64,000 nucleotides of DNA from Pseudoalteromonas apostichopi (GTDB taxonomy: Bacteria; Pseudomonadota; Gammaproteobacteria; Enterobacterales; Alteromonadaceae): the NCBI RefSeq assembly GCF_030297135.1, contig NZ_AP028065.1:2170001-2234000 (forward strand). Reading direction: 5' to 3'. The notes beneath the pieces are model-generated. The model made no database searches. It was not told the DNA's origin and saw only the letters and a program-made list of their open reading frames with translations. The position numbers and the translations under genes were made by a program. Shown here piece by piece: positions 17,454-24,951 of this stretch. How positions within the stretch are numbered: position 1 is the stretch's first letter; every line of letters starts with the position of its first letter.

Positions 17454-18542
17454 ATGACTCCATGGCAGAAATACCAACAAGATTTACAACGTGAAGACTT
17501 TGTACATGATGCAGCACAAGAAAATGCAGTGCGTCACTTACAAAGACTCTATGATGACCTTACGGCAGACAAACCCGCCGCGAAGGGATGGTTTGCCAAA
17601 CTATTCTCTAAAGATAGCACGCCGAGTATAAAAGGGCTTTATTTTTGGGGGGGAGTTGGTAGAGGTAAGACCTATTTAGTTGATACTTTCTATGAAGCTT
17701 TACCTACTGATCGTAAAATGCGTGTGCACTTTCATCGTTTTATGCATCGAGTACATGATGAGCTTAAAAAATTAAAGAACACCAGCAACCCATTAAATGT
17801 TGTAGCTGATATTTTTAAATCAGAAACAGACATTATCTGTTTTGATGAATTTTTTGTTCAAGACATCACTGACGCAATGCTGCTTGGTGGCTTGATGGAA
17901 GCATTATTTGAACGTGGCATTGTGCTCGTTGCTACATCTAATATAGTGCCAGATGAGCTGTATCGTAACGGTTTACAGCGCGCACGTTTCTTACCTGCAA
18001 TTGAGCTGGTAAAAGCTAATACAGAAATCGTTAATGTTGATTCGGGTGTTGATTATCGATTGCGTACACTTGAACAGGCTGAGATTTTCCATAGCCCGCT
18101 TGATAAACAAGCTGACGATAATTTATTTGAATACTTCGATAAGTTGTCACCTGAGCCGGGGGTGCTCGACAAGGCAATTGAAATTGAAGGGCGCATGATC
18201 AAAACCCGTAAAGTATCAGACTGTATTGCCATGTTTGATTTTAGCGAGCTGTGCGAAACAGCTCGTAGTCAAGTTGATTACATGGAAATCAGTCGACTCT
18301 ATAACACGGTGATTTTGTCTAATGTAAAATCGCTAGGTCAAGCTAATGATGATGCGGCACGTCGTTTTATCGCATTAGTGGATGAATTCTACGAACGTCA
18401 TGTCACCTTGATTATCTCTGCAGAAAAGCCAATTACTGAGCTATATAGTGAAGGTAACTTAAACTTTGAATTTAAGCGTTGTATTAGTCGATTACAAGAA
18501 ATGCAATCGCTAGAGTATTTAGCAAAAGAACACTTAGCTTAG
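17454..18542 (+). CDS. zapE: Cell division ATPase ZapE (AFG1-like)
   Basis: This 362-residue AAA-type ATPase has Walker A GGVGRGKT and the Walker B stretch ICFDEFFVQD. ZapE associates with the Z ring in E. coli and is important under low oxygen or high temperature. Length and motifs match the family. It is divergent from zapG and upstream of rplM. Confidence 0.95.
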   Translation: MTPWQKYQQDLQREDFVHDAAQENAVRHLQRLYDDLTADKPAAKGWFAKLFSKDSTPSIKGLYFWGGVGRGKTYLVDTFYEALPTDRKMRVHFHRFMHRVHDELKKLKNTSNPLNVVADIFKSETDIICFDEFFVQDITDAMLLGGLMEALFERGIVLVATSNIVPDELYRNGLQRARFLPAIELVKANTEIVNVDSGVDYRLRTLEQAEIFHSPLDKQADDNLFEYFDKLSPEPGVLDKAIEIEGRMIKTRKVSDCIAMFDFSELCETARSQVDYMEISRLYNTVILSNVKSLGQANDDAARRFIALVDEFYERHVTLIISAEKPITELYSEGNLNFEFKRCISRLQEMQSLEYLAKEHLA

Positions 18543-18600
18543 AAGAGCCGTCAGTCTTTAGCCGAACGGTGTTGAATGTAAGGCGCGTCAAGCAAGCGTG

Positions 18601-18641
18601 ACGCCTACGATTGATGTAGGCGTGAAATTTATTTCGCGCGC
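18601..18641. repeat. Overlapping palindromes between zapE and rplM
   Basis: Two hairpins share a strand: ACGCCTAC/GTAGGCGT (18601-18623), and GGCGTGAAATTTATTTCGCGCGC (halves 18619-18629 and 18630-18641). The second resembles the AGACGTGAAAC/GTTTCGCGCGTCT unit at 29016. The 18543-18869 gap otherwise holds the rplM promoter and leader. Confidence 0.55.
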
Positions 18642-18700
18642 ACTTATTAGCTGATTTTCTCGAATAAAAAACAACCATCATCTAGCAATGTGGTTTGAGT

Positions 18701-18711
18701 GCTGGTATACT
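18701..18711 (+). promoter_or_regulatory. Promoter candidate for rplM-rpsI
   Basis: TATACT at 18706-18711 is preceded by TGG, giving an extended -10 element, followed by a GC-rich CCCGCG discriminator as in many ribosomal-protein promoters. No good -35 hexamer is visible. The leader to rplM would be about 150 nt. Confidence 0.5.
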
Positions 18712-18869
18712 CCCGCGTCTGCCACGTTGCGTTCTATTACCAATTATTAGTTTAGCCTCTAATTTTTGGTTTAAAGTCTTCAACTCGAAGGGGTTAAAGC
18801 ATTCAACTTAGAGCGGTAATTAATAATAATTACCTGTGGTTTTAATTAAAAAACATTGGATTTTAATAA

Positions 18870-19298
18870 ATGAAAACGTTTGTTGCTAAGCCAGAAACAG
18901 TAAAACGTGACTGGTACGTAGTTGACGCTGAAGGTAAAACTTTAGGTCGCATCGCTACTGAAATCGCTCATCGCCTACGCGGTAAGCATAAAGCTGAGTA
19001 CACTCCTCACGTAGATACTGGTGATTACATCATCGTTATCAACGCAGAGAAAGTTACTGTTACTGGTAATAAAGCAAAAGACAAAATGTACTACGCTCAT
19101 ACTGGTTTCCCAGGTGGTCTTAAGTCTACTACTTTCGACAAGCTTCAAGCTGCAAAGCCTGAAATGATTATCGAAAAAGCTGTTAAAGGCATGTTGCCAC
19201 GTGGTCCTTTAGGCCGCGCTATGTACCGTAAACTTAAAGTTTACGCGGGTACTGAGCACAACCATGCTGCACAACAGCCTCAGGTTCTAGACATTTAA
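18870..19298 (+). CDS. rplM: 50S ribosomal protein L13
   Basis: This 142-residue protein has the full-length uL13 fold, with DAEGKTLGRIATEIA and MLPRGPLGRAMYRKLKVYAG. It is an early assembly protein of the 50S subunit. It forms the universal rplM-rpsI pair, with rpsI starting 11 nt after its stop behind an AAGGAG site. The codon bias is that of a highly expressed gene. Confidence 0.99.
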   Translation: MKTFVAKPETVKRDWYVVDAEGKTLGRIATEIAHRLRGKHKAEYTPHVDTGDYIIVINAEKVTVTGNKAKDKMYYAHTGFPGGLKSTTFDKLQAAKPEMIIEKAVKGMLPRGPLGRAMYRKLKVYAGTEHNHAAQQPQVLDI

Positions 19299-19309
19299 GG
19301 AGCACTATC

Positions 19310-19699
19310 ATGGCAAATCAATACTACGGTACAGGTCGTCGTAAAAGTTCAAGTGCTCGCGTATTCTTACGCCCAGGCACTGGTAACATCGTAATCAACA
19401 AGCGCTCTCTAGAAGAGTACTTCGGTCGTGAGACTGCTCGCATGGTTGTTCGTCAAGCATTAGAGCACGTAGAAATGACTGAAAAGTTTGACCTACACAT
19501 CACTGTTTCAGGTGGTGGTACTACTGGTCAAGCTGGTGCTATCCGTCACGGTATCACTCGTGCACTTATGGAGTTTGACGAGTCTCTACGTCCTACACTT
19601 CGTAAAGCAGGTTTCGTTACACGTGATGCACGTAAAGTTGAGCGTAAGAAAGTGGGTCTTAAGAAAGCACGTAAGCGTCCACAATTCTCAAAACGTTAA
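19310..19699 (+). CDS. rpsI: 30S ribosomal protein S9
   Basis: This 129-residue uS9 protein has YYGTGRRKSSSARVFL at the start and the conserved C-terminal tail ending in KRPQFSKR, which reaches the P-site tRNA. A strong terminator follows. Confidence 0.99.
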   Translation: MANQYYGTGRRKSSSARVFLRPGTGNIVINKRSLEEYFGRETARMVVRQALEHVEMTEKFDLHITVSGGGTTGQAGAIRHGITRALMEFDESLRPTLRKAGFVTRDARKVERKKVGLKKARKRPQFSKR

Positions 19700-19721
19700 T
19701 ATTTACGTTTATCAGAATACC

Positions 19722-19748
19722 AAAAACCCAGCTTCGGCTGGGTTTTTT
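19722..19748 (+). terminator. Terminator after rpsI
   Basis: AAAAACCCAGC-TTCG-GCTGGGTTTTTT: a UUCG tetraloop stem with a T run, closing the rplM-rpsI operon. Confidence 0.92.
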
Positions 19749-19833
19749 GTATTTATAGCTCTCTCAGACGTCAGTATTGTTTAAATGAACAAACCCCTTA
19801 CCACACATAATAGCTTTATAAGAGTAGACTTTT

Positions 19834-20493
19834 TTATTGCATCTTATTCATTTCTTTCCAACTGGCTTTTAGGCTGTTAGCAAAGCTAATGAACTTTTCT
19901 TTCATAGTGCGTTTAACTGAAATCTCGACTGAGCCTAGCCATACGTTACCTTCAATGGTGATGGTTGGACCTTGACCTTTGTTTAGAGCGACTGACTTGT
20001 TCTCAACACTGCCTATTACACTAAACAGTTTGGATACCACATTGACATGTTCTGGTACGTAGATTTCGTCGTTACCTAAAATACAGTTTACATATATAGT
20101 GACATGCTGATGCTGGAAGATCGCTTCGCTAAAGTCGAGTTCGATAGAGCCTAAACAGTTTGTCAGGTGAATTTCTTTTGGTACCACCCATTGGCCGCTG
20201 CGCTCATTTGAACCAAGAATACTACGAAGGTGTAGGCTTTCGTTCTCGCTGCTGTGACTATAATGAGGCTTAAATTGAGCATGCTTATGCGATTTGTAGT
20301 CAATGTCAGCTTTTAGTTCTAAGTCAGCAACAAGCTCTACCAGAACTTCGTTGCTGGTGGCCGCCATTGCTTGATCTAGTCGGCGTTCAAATGCTTCAGC
20401 TGAAATAACAGCATGACTATAGTTATAAATGAGTTGATCGATTACTTCTTCTCTTACTTGATCAATTGGGCGGTCTTCAAGTTTAACGGCCAT
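19834..20493 (-). CDS. SHOCT/DUF1707-like and LiaF-like C-terminal domain protein
   Basis: This 219-residue protein has no signal peptide or membrane helix. The N-terminal part (about residues 5-65, LIYNYSHAVISAEAFERRLDQA) resembles DUF1707/SHOCT modules. Residues from about 95 to 200 form a beta-rich region with repeated LGSIELD and WLGSVEISV patterns, as in the LiaF/DUF2154 domain linked to envelope stress in Firmicutes. It is divergent from the BON-domain gene, so a role in envelope stress is an inference only. Confidence 0.65.
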   Translation of the reverse strand: MAVKLEDRPIDQVREEVIDQLIYNYSHAVISAEAFERRLDQAMAATSNEVLVELVADLELKADIDYKSHKHAQFKPHYSHSSENESLHLRSILGSNERSGQWVVPKEIHLTNCLGSIELDFSEAIFQHQHVTIYVNCILGNDEIYVPEHVNVVSKLFSVIGSVENKSVALNKGQGPTITIEGNVWLGSVEISVKRTMKEKFISFANSLKASWKEMNKMQ

Positions 20494-20719
20494 GGTAGTT
20501 CCCTGTTGTGATTTTATAGTTATTATTCATGAAGCAAGGCTTAGGCCAAATTTTATTTCCATATAAATCAAAAGGTTAATTTTTATGGCTAATAATCAAT
20601 TTCGTTAAATTAACCACAGATTAATAAAATTCGCAACTAAGTAGCTATTTTTGCAACATCGTGAACTTATTACCGATCAGCTTGTAAATCTTTACCGAAA
20701 TAAATATAAACAGTCGCTG

Positions 20720-20732
20720 AATCAATGTTTAA
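20720..20732 (+). promoter_or_regulatory. IHF-like binding site
   Basis: AATCAATGTTTAA fits the WATCAANNNNTTR consensus with one mismatch. It lies about 30 nt upstream of the -24 element, where IHF often bends DNA at sigma-54 promoters. In AT-rich DNA such matches also arise by chance. Confidence 0.35.
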
Positions 20733-20758
20733 CTAATTGAAAATTAAGATATAAATAG

Positions 20759-20776
20759 TTGGCATCATAGTCGCAT
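20759..20776 (+). promoter_or_regulatory. Sigma-54 (-24/-12) promoter candidate for the BON operon
   Basis: TTGGCATCATAGTCGCAT keeps the invariant GG-N10-GC (GG at 20761, GC at 20773) and differs from TGGCAC-N5-TTGCA at two positions. Transcription would start near 20786 and leave a leader of about 26 nt, which just fits the AGGAGAAAG ribosome site and the ATG at 20812. Confidence 0.6.
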
Positions 20777-20811
20777 TACTTAATCTGTCTTTAATCAAAA
20801 GGAGAAAGATT

Positions 20812-21378
20812 ATGAACACTTTTAACAAATCTATGATTGCCGCTTTAGTAATTGGTGCAACTAGCATGTCAGCTCAGGCAAGCAGCTGGGAAAATGAAAG
20901 TAAAGATGCTTGGATTGATGGTAAGGCAGAAACTGTGCTTCTTATGAACACAAACCTTAACAACTTTGACATCAACACTGATGTAACGAATGGCAAGGTT
21001 GTACTTACAGGTAAGGTTGATAGCGAATTAGATAAAGAACTTGCTGAAGAGCTGGTTCTTAGCCTAGACGGTGTTAGCTCTGTTGATAACAAATTAACTG
21101 TTGTTAAAAACATGAAAGCTAAGCACATGAAATCAGACAAAGCTGATTCAGCAGAAAGCGACTTAACCGATGCAAAGATCACTACTGTAATCACGACACG
21201 TTATTTATTTAACTCAGAAGTAGGTGGTACAGACATTGATGTGGATACTGACAACGGTGTAGTAACACTTAATGGTACTGTTGAATCTGATGCAGAAAAG
21301 CAATTAGCGGTAAGCATTGCTGAAAACGCTGAAGACGTTCATAAAGTAATCGATAAATTGAAGATTATTGCTGAATAA
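20812..21378 (+). CDS. Periplasmic BON-domain protein (OsmY-like)
   Basis: This 188-residue protein has a signal peptide (to about residue 23, MSAQA) and two BON domains (about 30-100 and 118-188), each with the pattern of a strand-rich half and a conserved glycine (TNGKVVLTGKVDS, DNGVVTLNGTVES). BON proteins of the OsmY type are envelope or osmotic stress proteins thought to touch phospholipid. It has a strong AGGAG site. It is the first gene of a short operon with a Pmp3 gene and two microprotein ORFs. Confidence 0.88.
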   Translation: MNTFNKSMIAALVIGATSMSAQASSWENESKDAWIDGKAETVLLMNTNLNNFDINTDVTNGKVVLTGKVDSELDKELAEELVLSLDGVSSVDNKLTVVKNMKAKHMKSDKADSAESDLTDAKITTVITTRYLFNSEVGGTDIDVDTDNGVVTLNGTVESDAEKQLAVSIAENAEDVHKVIDKLKIIAE

Positions 21379-21391
21379 TAGCAAGCCCTTT

Positions 21392-21411
21392 AGCCCAGCT
21401 TTAGCTGGGCT
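21392..21411 (+). terminator. Hairpin after the BON gene
   Basis: AGCCCAGC-TTTA-GCTGGGCT is a perfect 8-bp stem, but the following TGATTTAATT is a weak T tract. It probably attenuates or processes the transcript instead of ending it, leaving a lower level for the downstream small genes. Confidence 0.5.
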
Positions 21412-21433
21412 GATTTAATTCAAGGAGTGAGTT

Positions 21434-21592
21434 ATGGATTTAATACGTATTATTTTATCAGTTTTAATTCCACCCTTAGGCGTATTTTTACAGGTAGGTT
21501 TAGGTGCGCAATTCTGGATTAATATTCTTTTAACCTTATTAGGATACATTCCTGGTTTGATTCATGCCGTGTATATCATCGCTAAGCGATAA
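21434..21592 (+). CDS. Pmp3/YqaE family small membrane protein
   Basis: This 52-residue protein has two membrane helices and the family hallmark LIPPLGVFLQVG followed by the second helix (NILLTLLGYIPGLIHAVYII). AAGGAG precedes the ATG. Pmp3/YqaE proteins are stress-induced proteins tied to membrane potential and salt tolerance in yeast and plants; E. coli YqaE is also stress-responsive. It sits 55 nt after the BON gene. Confidence 0.92.
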   Translation: MDLIRIILSVLIPPLGVFLQVGLGAQFWINILLTLLGYIPGLIHAVYIIAKR

Positions 21593-21682
21593 TTACTGCA
21601 TTGATCTGCAAGGATGAGTAATGGAGCACAGCAAGGAAGGGCTGTAGGAGTAACGGATTATAAACCGCAAGGAGTTTACAGT

Positions 21683-21796
21683 ATGGATAATGTAACTACG
21701 CTCAAAGGACAACAAGGAAGTAACAAGGCGTTATGGAGTAGCGCACAATGGCAACGCTTTATGGATAAAGTGAATGGAGATGACAGCAAGGAATAA
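21683..21796 (+). CDS. Microprotein A of a tandem pair (ALW-QW-FM motif)
   Basis: From the ATG at 21683, which has CAAGGAG 8-9 nt upstream, the product is 37 residues ending FMDKVNGDDSKE. An ATG at 21614 would add 23 residues but has its purine stretch directly against the codon. The core KALWSSAQWQRFMDKV recurs in the next ORF. I do not recognise the family. No membrane helix or signal is visible; the core could form a short amphipathic helix. Confidence 0.6.
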   Translation: MDNVTTLKGQQGSNKALWSSAQWQRFMDKVNGDDSKE

Positions 21797-21845
21797 GCTT
21801 AGGCAGGAGCCAAAAAGGATGAAGCTAGCGTAAGGAGGAGACTAT

Positions 21846-22055
21846 ATGGAAAAAGTACAAACGCAACCAACACAAGGATTGACCGACAAAGGAGTTGCTT
21901 TATGGAACAAGCAACAGTGGCACGAATTTATGGAACACGCGAAAGCGGTTGCGCCACGAATAACAGGGAAGGCTGACGATAAAAACCCGATGTCATCTTC
22001 AGGTGACATCGGGTTTTTAACTACTTCAGCAATTTATCTTTATAACTTAAATTGA
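21846..22055 (+). CDS. Microprotein B of the tandem pair, reading through a terminator hairpin
   Basis: This ORF of 69 residues has a strong TAAGGAGGAG site. Its core VALWNKQQWHEFMEHAK matches microprotein A. Codons 46 to 58 are formed by an intrinsic terminator at 21981-22018, and the stop at 22053 lies beyond it and inside the 3' end of the convergent chemoreceptor gene. Most transcripts should thus lack a stop codon. A frameshift loss of an earlier stop is possible: a one-base shift would end the ORF near APR. Confidence 0.5.
   Translation: MEKVQTQPTQGLTDKGVALWNKQQWHEFMEHAKAVAPRITGKADDKNPMSSSGDIGFLTTSAIYLYNLN
21981..22018. terminator. Terminator inside microprotein B, shared with the chemoreceptor gene
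   Basis: AAAAACCCGATGTCA and TGACATCGGGTTTTT form a perfect 15-bp stem with an 8-nt loop and a U run on either strand. It ends the BON operon from the left and the chemoreceptor gene from the right. Confidence 0.92.
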
Positions 22056-24067
22056 TTCACCGTCTTATTTAAAGCGGCTGCTAATTCATTCAAATCACGT
22101 GCTTCATCCGCCAATTCATGAGCATGATCCGCAGTGCTATTCACTAAGTGATTAATCGCTGCCAAGCTATTGTTGATATCTTCTGCAACCACAGTTTGTT
22201 GCTCTGTCGAAGTCGCAATTTGATGACTTTGATCTTGCACATTTGTCACAGATTGCGCGATATCTTGTAGAGCTTGCAATACAATTTGTGTTTGCTCAAC
22301 TGAACCCTCAGCACGCTCTTGACCTTGTTGCATCATGGTTGATGCTTGTTGAGCAATTTGCTGTAAACGGCTGATCATATTGCGAATATCATCTGTTGAT
22401 TCTTGCGTTCGGCTTGCCAGTGAACGAACTTCGTCAGCAACAACCGCAAAGCCTCGACCTTGCTCGCCAGCACGGGCTGCTTCAATTGCCGCGTTCAGTG
22501 CTAGTAAGTTAGTTTGCTCTGCAATTGAGTTGATAACATCAACTACCGCGCCAATATTGCCACTTTCTTGCTCAAGACCCGCAACCACTTTAGATGCTTC
22601 ACCAATGTGGCTTGCAAGAGCGGTCATCACTGATTGTGCTTGAGTCGAGCGCTTAGTGCCATCTGCGGTAATAGTTTGCACTTCTTCAGCCGCATTATTG
22701 GTGTGCTGAGCGTTACGTGAAATCTCCATCACCGTAGTTGCCATTTCTGTTACTGCAGCACTCACACTGTCTACTTGTTGCTTCTCTTGCTGAATTTCAT
22801 CGTTGGTTTTTTGCGAAACTGTTTTCAGCTGGCTAGCAGCTTGGCTTAGCTGCTCTGCTTGTGCAGCAGTATTAAGCATCATTGCACGTAGCTTATCGAT
22901 GAAAGTATTCATGTGATGGGCAAGTTGACCCACTTCGTCATTACTTTTTATCTCGATTTTTTGTGTTAAATCGCCATCACCTGAGGCAATATCACGCATG
23001 ATGTAAGTTAGTTTTGTTAGAGGCTTGGTGATCATTTGCGTCGCCCAAAAGATCATCGCAATGATAATCGCGAGAATGATGATCACAGATGTGGTCGTTG
23101 TCATCACCGCATCGTTTACCGGCTCTTCAATCATGCTGGTCGGTATTAAAATACCGACATACCAATCTAGGTAAGGAGTTTCTAACTCAAGTCGGTTGTA
23201 TACAACATAATATTGCTCACCTTTGAATGTAACAAAGCTGCTACCATCTTTTTGGCTTTTCATCGCGCGGTTTAATTCGCTAAAGCCTGAAGTGTCGCTA
23301 AATTGTTTTTCGAGGGCATCTAAGCCTTCTTTACCATTCGGTCCTTCATCAGTTACAGACAGCTTATGACCAGTGCGTTTCGATAAGTGTACAACCTTTT
23401 GATTGCCATCTAGTAGGAAGCCAAAACCTTGGCCATTAAAACGAATGCCTTCAACCATGTCGTTAATATTATTAAGCTGTAAATCAACACCACCAAAGCC
23501 TACAAGTTTATTTTGTTTATTATAAACAGGCTGCTGTACAACTGCTGAAGCATTCCCGGTGGTCAGATCTACAGAAATAGGACCAACATAGAGTTTGTTG
23601 ATTTTTAAAGCGTCTTGCCACCAACCTCGTTTGTACGCGTAATAAGGCTGGCCGTTATAATGAGAGGTGCGCTCATTTTCTTTAAAATACTCACCTGTTG
23701 TTGCAGATGCAAAAAAGGCAGATAAGATGTTGTCGTCGTTACCACTGATGCGGACAAAATCTTGGTTAACACTGTCATATCCAGGTTGGTTATCAAGGCT
23801 TTGATCACGTTCAGTCCAGTTGTCGAACCAATTAACTAAGTGCGGATTTGTCACGAAAGTTTGTACAACTTTACCGTATTTGGCAAAGTAACCTTGCATT
23901 GAGAGTCGCTCACTCTGTAAATAGCTATCTGCTTCTCGTTGAATAGCTTGGCGTGATAGCTCAGCAATATGGTTAACAAAAAAACTAGAGGCGATGATCA
24001 GTAATACACTTATCGTCCCGCCGATGAGTAGTAATATTTTTTTTCGTAAAGAGAGGTTATTTAACAT
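22040..24067 (-). CDS. Methyl-accepting chemotaxis protein with dCache sensor
   Basis: This 675-residue receptor has a membrane helix at about 10-32, a large periplasmic region (about 33-325) with dCache features such as YYAYKRGWWQDA and VGFGGVDLQL, a second helix (about 327-350), a HAMP domain and a cytoplasmic signalling hairpin with NLLALNAAIEAARAGE. dCache domains often bind amino acids or amines; the ligand here is not determined. It is a single gene divergent from the epimerase gene. Confidence 0.93.
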   Translation of the reverse strand: MLNNLSLRKKILLLIGGTISVLLIIASSFFVNHIAELSRQAIQREADSYLQSERLSMQGYFAKYGKVVQTFVTNPHLVNWFDNWTERDQSLDNQPGYDSVNQDFVRISGNDDNILSAFFASATTGEYFKENERTSHYNGQPYYAYKRGWWQDALKINKLYVGPISVDLTTGNASAVVQQPVYNKQNKLVGFGGVDLQLNNINDMVEGIRFNGQGFGFLLDGNQKVVHLSKRTGHKLSVTDEGPNGKEGLDALEKQFSDTSGFSELNRAMKSQKDGSSFVTFKGEQYYVVYNRLELETPYLDWYVGILIPTSMIEEPVNDAVMTTTTSVIIILAIIIAMIFWATQMITKPLTKLTYIMRDIASGDGDLTQKIEIKSNDEVGQLAHHMNTFIDKLRAMMLNTAAQAEQLSQAASQLKTVSQKTNDEIQQEKQQVDSVSAAVTEMATTVMEISRNAQHTNNAAEEVQTITADGTKRSTQAQSVMTALASHIGEASKVVAGLEQESGNIGAVVDVINSIAEQTNLLALNAAIEAARAGEQGRGFAVVADEVRSLASRTQESTDDIRNMISRLQQIAQQASTMMQQGQERAEGSVEQTQIVLQALQDIAQSVTNVQDQSHQIATSTEQQTVVAEDINNSLAAINHLVNSTADHAHELADEARDLNELAAALNKTVNQFKL

Positions 24068-24180
24068 AGGTGCACGTGTTTTTATTATCGGGTAGAGTTA
24101 TCTATCTAATCATATTTGCACCCAAATCGCTACACTGTTAAGTGAAGGTTAATAATAAATGCTAAGGACTTATTGTATAA

Positions 24181-24951
24181 ATGAGTATTGAAAAGAATAA
24201 ATTGGTAGTTTTAGGTGCTGGTTGGCTAGGCCAAGCACTTTGTATTAAGGCAAAAGAATTAGCATGGCATGTGCAGGGAACACACCGTAGTAGCGAACAT
24301 GAATATGACTTTCAGCGTCAGTTTGTACTTGAAGACACAGTTCTTAAACAAGACGTATCACTTGAAGATGCATGGTGGGTGTGTGCAATCCCACCACGTA
24401 GCCGCAGTTCAGAAAGTAATTATCTAGCCACTTTGCAAGCAGGTCTTGAGCTTGCTAAATACCTAAATTGCAAAGGCTTTATTTTATGCTCTTCGACAGG
24501 TGTCTACCCAACTGACAATGGTCAATACGACGAAACTACAGAAATTAATTGTCAATCAGCGCGCCAACAACTGCTATTTGATGCCGAGCAGTTAGTGTTA
24601 AATGCCGGTGGTAAAATATTGCGTTTGGCAGGACTAGTTGGCCCTGGGCGCGATCCGGGTAAGTTTGTTGCTGGTAAAGAGCTTTCTAGCTCAAGTCAGC
24701 AGGTAGTGAACATGGTACAACAGCAAGACGTGATAGCGGCGATTTTGGCTGTACTTGAAAATTGGTCTAACGCGAGCAGCATTTATAATGTTGTCAATCC
24801 GGCGCATCCAACAAAAGTGGATTACTACCAGCAAAAATGCTCTGAGCAAGGCAATCAACCACCCACTTTCACAAGCCATGATAAAGGCGAACGAATCATT
24901 GATGGTTCAGCGATAGAGACACTGAATTTTCTTTATCAAACGCCTATTTAG
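24181..24951 (+). CDS. NAD(P)-binding epimerase/dehydratase-family protein (YeeZ-like)
   Basis: This 256-residue Rossmann protein has the dinucleotide motif VLGAGWLGQAL at the N terminus. LCSSTGVYP and the RLAGLVGPGRDPGKF stretch fit extended SDR proteins of the YeeZ group. Substrate unknown. Its stop codon directly abuts the stop codon of convergent hutC, with no intergenic base. Confidence 0.8.
   Translation: MSIEKNKLVVLGAGWLGQALCIKAKELAWHVQGTHRSSEHEYDFQRQFVLEDTVLKQDVSLEDAWWVCAIPPRSRSSESNYLATLQAGLELAKYLNCKGFILCSSTGVYPTDNGQYDETTEINCQSARQQLLFDAEQLVLNAGGKILRLAGLVGPGRDPGKFVAGKELSSSSQQVVNMVQQQDVIAAILAVLENWSNASSIYNVVNPAHPTKVDYYQQKCSEQGNQPPTFTSHDKGERIIDGSAIETLNFLYQTPI

Larger units (their letters stand above)
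20494..20811. other. Intergenic control region of the BON operon
   Basis: These 318 nt separate the LiaF-like gene from the BON gene and are AT-rich. I see a sigma-54 promoter candidate (20759-20776) and an IHF-like site (20720-20732), listed separately. No enhancer palindrome could be identified with confidence, and no small ORF with a ribosome site. Confidence 0.5.

Noticed and set aside
21614..21682. Upstream start that would lengthen microprotein A to 60 residues
   Set aside because: The purine stretch abuts the ATG directly, whereas the ATG at 21683 has a properly spaced AAGGAG. It is kept only as an alternative.
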